From positions 6,032,001 through 6,096,000 of the forward strand of contig OW285192.1 in the NCBI GenBank assembly GCA_935421135.1: a DNA stretch of 64,000 bases, given 5' to 3'. Made by a program: the position numbers and the translations under genes. Origin of the DNA: Bugulina stolonifera (Eukaryota > Bryozoa > Gymnolaemata > Cheilostomatida > Bugulidae). Positions 60,935 to 64,000 of the stretch are shown here, piece by piece. Every line of letters starts with the position of its first letter. Position 1 is the stretch's first letter. The notes below the pieces were generated by a model. It was not told where the DNA came from. It ran no database searches and was given only the letters and a program-made list of their open reading frames with translations.

Positions 60935-63747
60935 ATGGCGAGTTCAGCTGTGTGTGCATTTTGTCTCAATCCCGACGGAATTCAAGATCCGAGGGCTCTG
61001 CCGTGTTTACATATCTACTGTATGGAGTGTATAAAACACTACTACAGTTTCAACAAGGTGATAAGATGCCCTCAATGCAGGTAAAAATAGATATGATACA
61101 GGAAAATACATTGCACTAGTTTATTATTTCATGAGTCTGTCAGTTTTGATGTCATTCTTTCACTATTAGCATTTCTCTGGAGGACGAATAATTGGTTTCC
61201 GTTGTCTTAATAGTCATGTGAGATAACACAGTTTATTTGTACCATAGTCACACAGCGGCTTGCAACTATTACGTTGGTCGCTAACTACATTGCGGTGGCT
61301 TTACTGTACTGTACGTCATTCAGTGCAGCTATGTGTCTAGGCTATTACTCTGCCGTTATTAAATAACGACAGAGTAACATCTACCTACTTCACAGGGAAA
61401 CATACAAGATATCTCCAAGCAACCTACTACCTGCTGACCAGGCTATGAGAGTGGACAAGTCTCATCTGTGTGATACTTGTATAAAAATGGACACGGACAC
61501 TGAATCAGCTGTTACATTCTGCAGTGAATGTAGTGAACTTCTCTGTACTACCCATCAACTGGTTAGTAATAATTATAATAATAATATCCGTGGTGCCGAC
61601 CGAACACAACTCTTTAAGGTGACTACCCAATAGCAGTGCTATTTGAGGGGCCATCACGGCTCCTAGAGCGGGATATTATTATAGTTCGATATGACACAGA
61701 GGGAAGACCTTCTTTGGGCTGGAAACCTCCAGGTCATTGGCAGGACTCGAACCCATGTCTTTGCAGATAGCTTGCGTCGTTGCTGCAAGACCAGAGCGAC
61801 TAGCGCTAGACCACTCAGCCACCAACACCTACAGTTGATGTTCTCTGGTCAAAATGGTTAAATGTTTTATTTTCTGCTACATTATCATAGATCTGCGTTG
61901 CATGAGAGGCCGTGAGCTTTGGCGGAACAATGTCATTGTTCGTTGTCACTGCTCTATTGGTAATACGTAGTACCAGCTCACCAGTGGCATTGGTTAATAT
62001 CCAGCCAAGAACCAAAGGCTGATTTCTAATAAGTTATATAATTGGAGTTGTTGTATCTAATATTGACCAATCACAACAGTGCTCCATGATGCCAGTGGGC
62101 TGAAAAGACCAGCATGTTGGTCTTTGCATAGCCAAAAAAGCGGTGCTGATTTGCTCTAGAACAAGGCTGCAAAGGATGAAAAAGAACAATCGGCCTCTCG
62201 TGAAGCCGAGCGTTTTCTTTGATATAATATTATATAGAAGTGATAGCTATAAAGCTCAAACTTTGATATTACTCATATGCCTAAACGTAGGAAAACAAGA
62301 AATATTTTTATGCACTAGTGCTGGGAATATCCATGGCTAATACTGAATTGAATCATGCTATTTTACAGAGTCACGACGACCTTCACAAGGAACACTCTAG
62401 AATAGACATTGGTGTATATAAAAATAAGGGCAGAGCATTTGAGAAGAGGTTGTGTGACATACATAGAGCACTTGAGTACAGTCTAGGATGTAGGAGTTGT
62501 CTTATCTTCATGTGTAGTAAATGTGTGGAGGATTCAACTACGTGTATCGGTGGTGAGTCACGTTGCGTCATGCTGTATGCCGCTAGATAATCATTCTAGT
62601 CTAGTATACTTTTGTATTTATCTACAGCACTTTTTCCGGTTTTTGCTCGGTGCAGGAGTTTACAGGATTTTCTATATATACAATAACAAACTTCTCGTAT
62701 TGTTAATTAGTCAAACAATTTTTTCTAATAATCCTTCATTGCTAATGGCCATGCAGTTCTGCCTTGATTCCAAATCTTATCAATGAATAAGAGGGTAGAT
62801 TGGCTACGAATTGTAGTCTATATAGTGGTTCTACAATCTTCACCAACAACCCACACACCTTTGTGGAGGGCTAGGAACTTACTTGCAGGCTAATAGAAAC
62901 TTTGATAGAAATATTCTACTTCATTTCACTTTAAATGATATTTTATAGCCGAGTGACACCCCAATATATCCATACGTATGCAACTGCAACATTATTATTC
63001 ATAAAGGCTGTTTAAAATTATTAACAAATTATTTCTAAGTATATAACGAAATAAGGTGTAATATCCATATACAGGTTGGTTTGTGCTTTAGTGGCTGATT
63101 AGCACTGACTACATTACTTGATAGTAAAGGGTGTCCTCTGCCCTAATTATCATTACTAGCTGCTACTCTCTCCATAGAATTACTCCTATTTAGATATATA
63201 AACATACAAGTATTTATGTACATGTATTACGACCTCCAGGTTCTACTCACCAACTACTAACGCTGGATGACCTGGTAAAGAAGTTGACTTTACTAAACAA
63301 GATGGAAGAAAGGGAAGAGAAGTACTTTGACTTTATGAAGACTATGTACAACATCATATCGGACTTTGATACGGAGACAGAATGTCTCTTGGAAACCCTC
63401 CATAAGCAACGTGATGAGCAGGTAAATCCCTCCCAGCCAGGTTCAATAGTAGATATTTTGTTGATTAGTTTATACAAGTCCAAATCCTACAGTCAATCAC
63501 CAGATGTTGTGGAGGACACTTGGGCTGAAATGTCAGATAAATTCATTTTAATCATGTTTTGTTTTGTAATGTTCAGCTAGAGGCCATTAGACTGAAATAT
63601 GTGGAACTGGAGAGATCATTGTTGGAAAGAAGAGAGAAAGTGAAGACTGAGATGACAATGTTCACAGAAGAAACGCTTGCAGCAAAATTATCTGATTTCT
63701 GTATCAGTAAGCAGAAGATTGAGACTCAAATGATGGGCCATCACCCA
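60935..63747 (+). CDS. TRIM-like RING/B-box/coiled-coil protein, 5' part
   Basis: A probable E3 ubiquitin ligase of TRIM type. Exons: 60935-61080, 61396-61561, 62369-62552, 63240-63421, 63577-63747. Phases agree; 283 residues are seen before the window ends. The RING finger occupies residues 7 to about 50, with CAFC, CLHIYCMEC and CPQC. A B-box-like Cys/His cluster is in exon 2 (CDTC...CSECSELLCTTH). A second is in exon 3 (CDIH...CRSCLIFMCSKC). Exons 4 and 5 are charged and helical, like the TRIM coiled coil. The C-terminal substrate-binding domain (NHL, SPRY or other) is beyond the window, so the subclass is unknown. Intron 2 holds a SINE, and the intron after exon 5 is a minisatellite. Confidence 0.88.
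61737..61827 (-). repeat. tRNA-like SINE head (Leu/Ser-like), copy 3
   Basis: The minus strand has an A box (TGGCTGAGTGG) and a B box (GGTTCGAGTCC, 61743-61753) with a long variable region, and a weak acceptor-stem pairing (GTTGGTG with TGCCAAT, several G-T pairs). The anticodon stem is poor. More likely a tRNA-derived SINE than a working tRNA. It differs in body from the other two SINE copies. Confidence 0.5.
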
Positions 63748-63756
63748 GTAGGTGTT

Positions 63757-64000
63757 CTAATTATAGATAGGCATGTTCTATTTGTAGCTGGACATGTTCT
63801 ATTTATAGATAGGCATGTTCTATTTATAGCTGGACATGTTCTATTTATAGATAGGCATGTTCTATTTATAGCTGGAGATGTTATATTTATAGATGGGAAT
63901 GTTCTATTTATAGATGGAAATGTTCTATTTATAGATGGGAATGTTATATTTATAGATGGTCATGTTCTGATTATAGATGGAAATGTTCTATTTATAGCTG
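63757..64000. repeat. Minisatellite after TRIM-like exon 5
   Basis: At least ten units of 20-21 bp of the GATGTTCTATTTATAGATGG type, with two alternating variants (ATAGATAGGC and ATAGCTGGAC). It begins about 10 bp downstream of the donor at 63747/63748 and continues past the window edge. Confidence 0.9.

Noticed and set aside
61737..61827. Functional tRNA gene
   Set aside because: A and B boxes are present, but the anticodon stem pairs poorly and the acceptor stem needs several G-T pairs; a SINE head is more likely.

Overview
The window is nuclear DNA from an invertebrate animal. It is AT-rich and intron-dense, with GT-AG introns, tRNA-derived SINE copies and many small DNA-transposon relics. 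The gene set (cadherin, RYK receptor, septin, RING/B-box protein) is metazoan. The sequence alone does not fix the phylum; an early-branching animal or a spiralian would both fit. I built gene models by hand from reading frame, splice sites and phase. Four of the five are phase-consistent from exon to exon across everything shown; the mucin-like gene lacks its 5' part.

Layout: (1) 1-5438, minus: 5' part of a protocadherin-like adhesion receptor. (2) 10488-13548, minus: a complete 296-residue protein with two PPxY motifs and two C-terminal membrane helices. (3) 14976-25547, minus: a complete RYK (Derailed-type Wnt receptor) with WIF domain, transmembrane helix and pseudokinase, 13 exons, 587 residues. 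(4) 27041-34870, plus: a complete septin of the SEPT6/8/10/11 group, 11 exons, 421 residues, divergent from RYK across about 1.2 kb. (5) 36244-39017, minus: 3' part of a Ser/Thr-rich, mucin-like single-pass membrane protein with an NPVY tail. (6) 46394-59299: a 12.9-kb inverted-repeat transposon of MULE type, flanked by a 9-bp target duplication. (7) 60935 onward, plus: 5' part of a TRIM-like RING/B-box/coiled-coil gene that runs off the window.

Two patterns stand out. First, the 12.9-kb element has two arms of 4.7-5.0 kb, each carrying the same MULE transposase C-terminal exon. Its ends are built from 15-bp tandem units, and small MITE-like copies with the same ends lie elsewhere in the window. 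Second, tandem minisatellite arrays sit directly on splice junctions in at least seven introns of three unrelated genes. In three cases the repeated unit includes the splice site itself, so it is present as multiple decoys. Neither pattern is a standard gene feature, and both can be checked directly.

Three of the genes encode cell-surface proteins (cadherin, RYK, mucin-like) and a fourth a small membrane protein, but nothing suggests a functional cluster. The window looks like an ordinary stretch of genome expanded by transposable elements.
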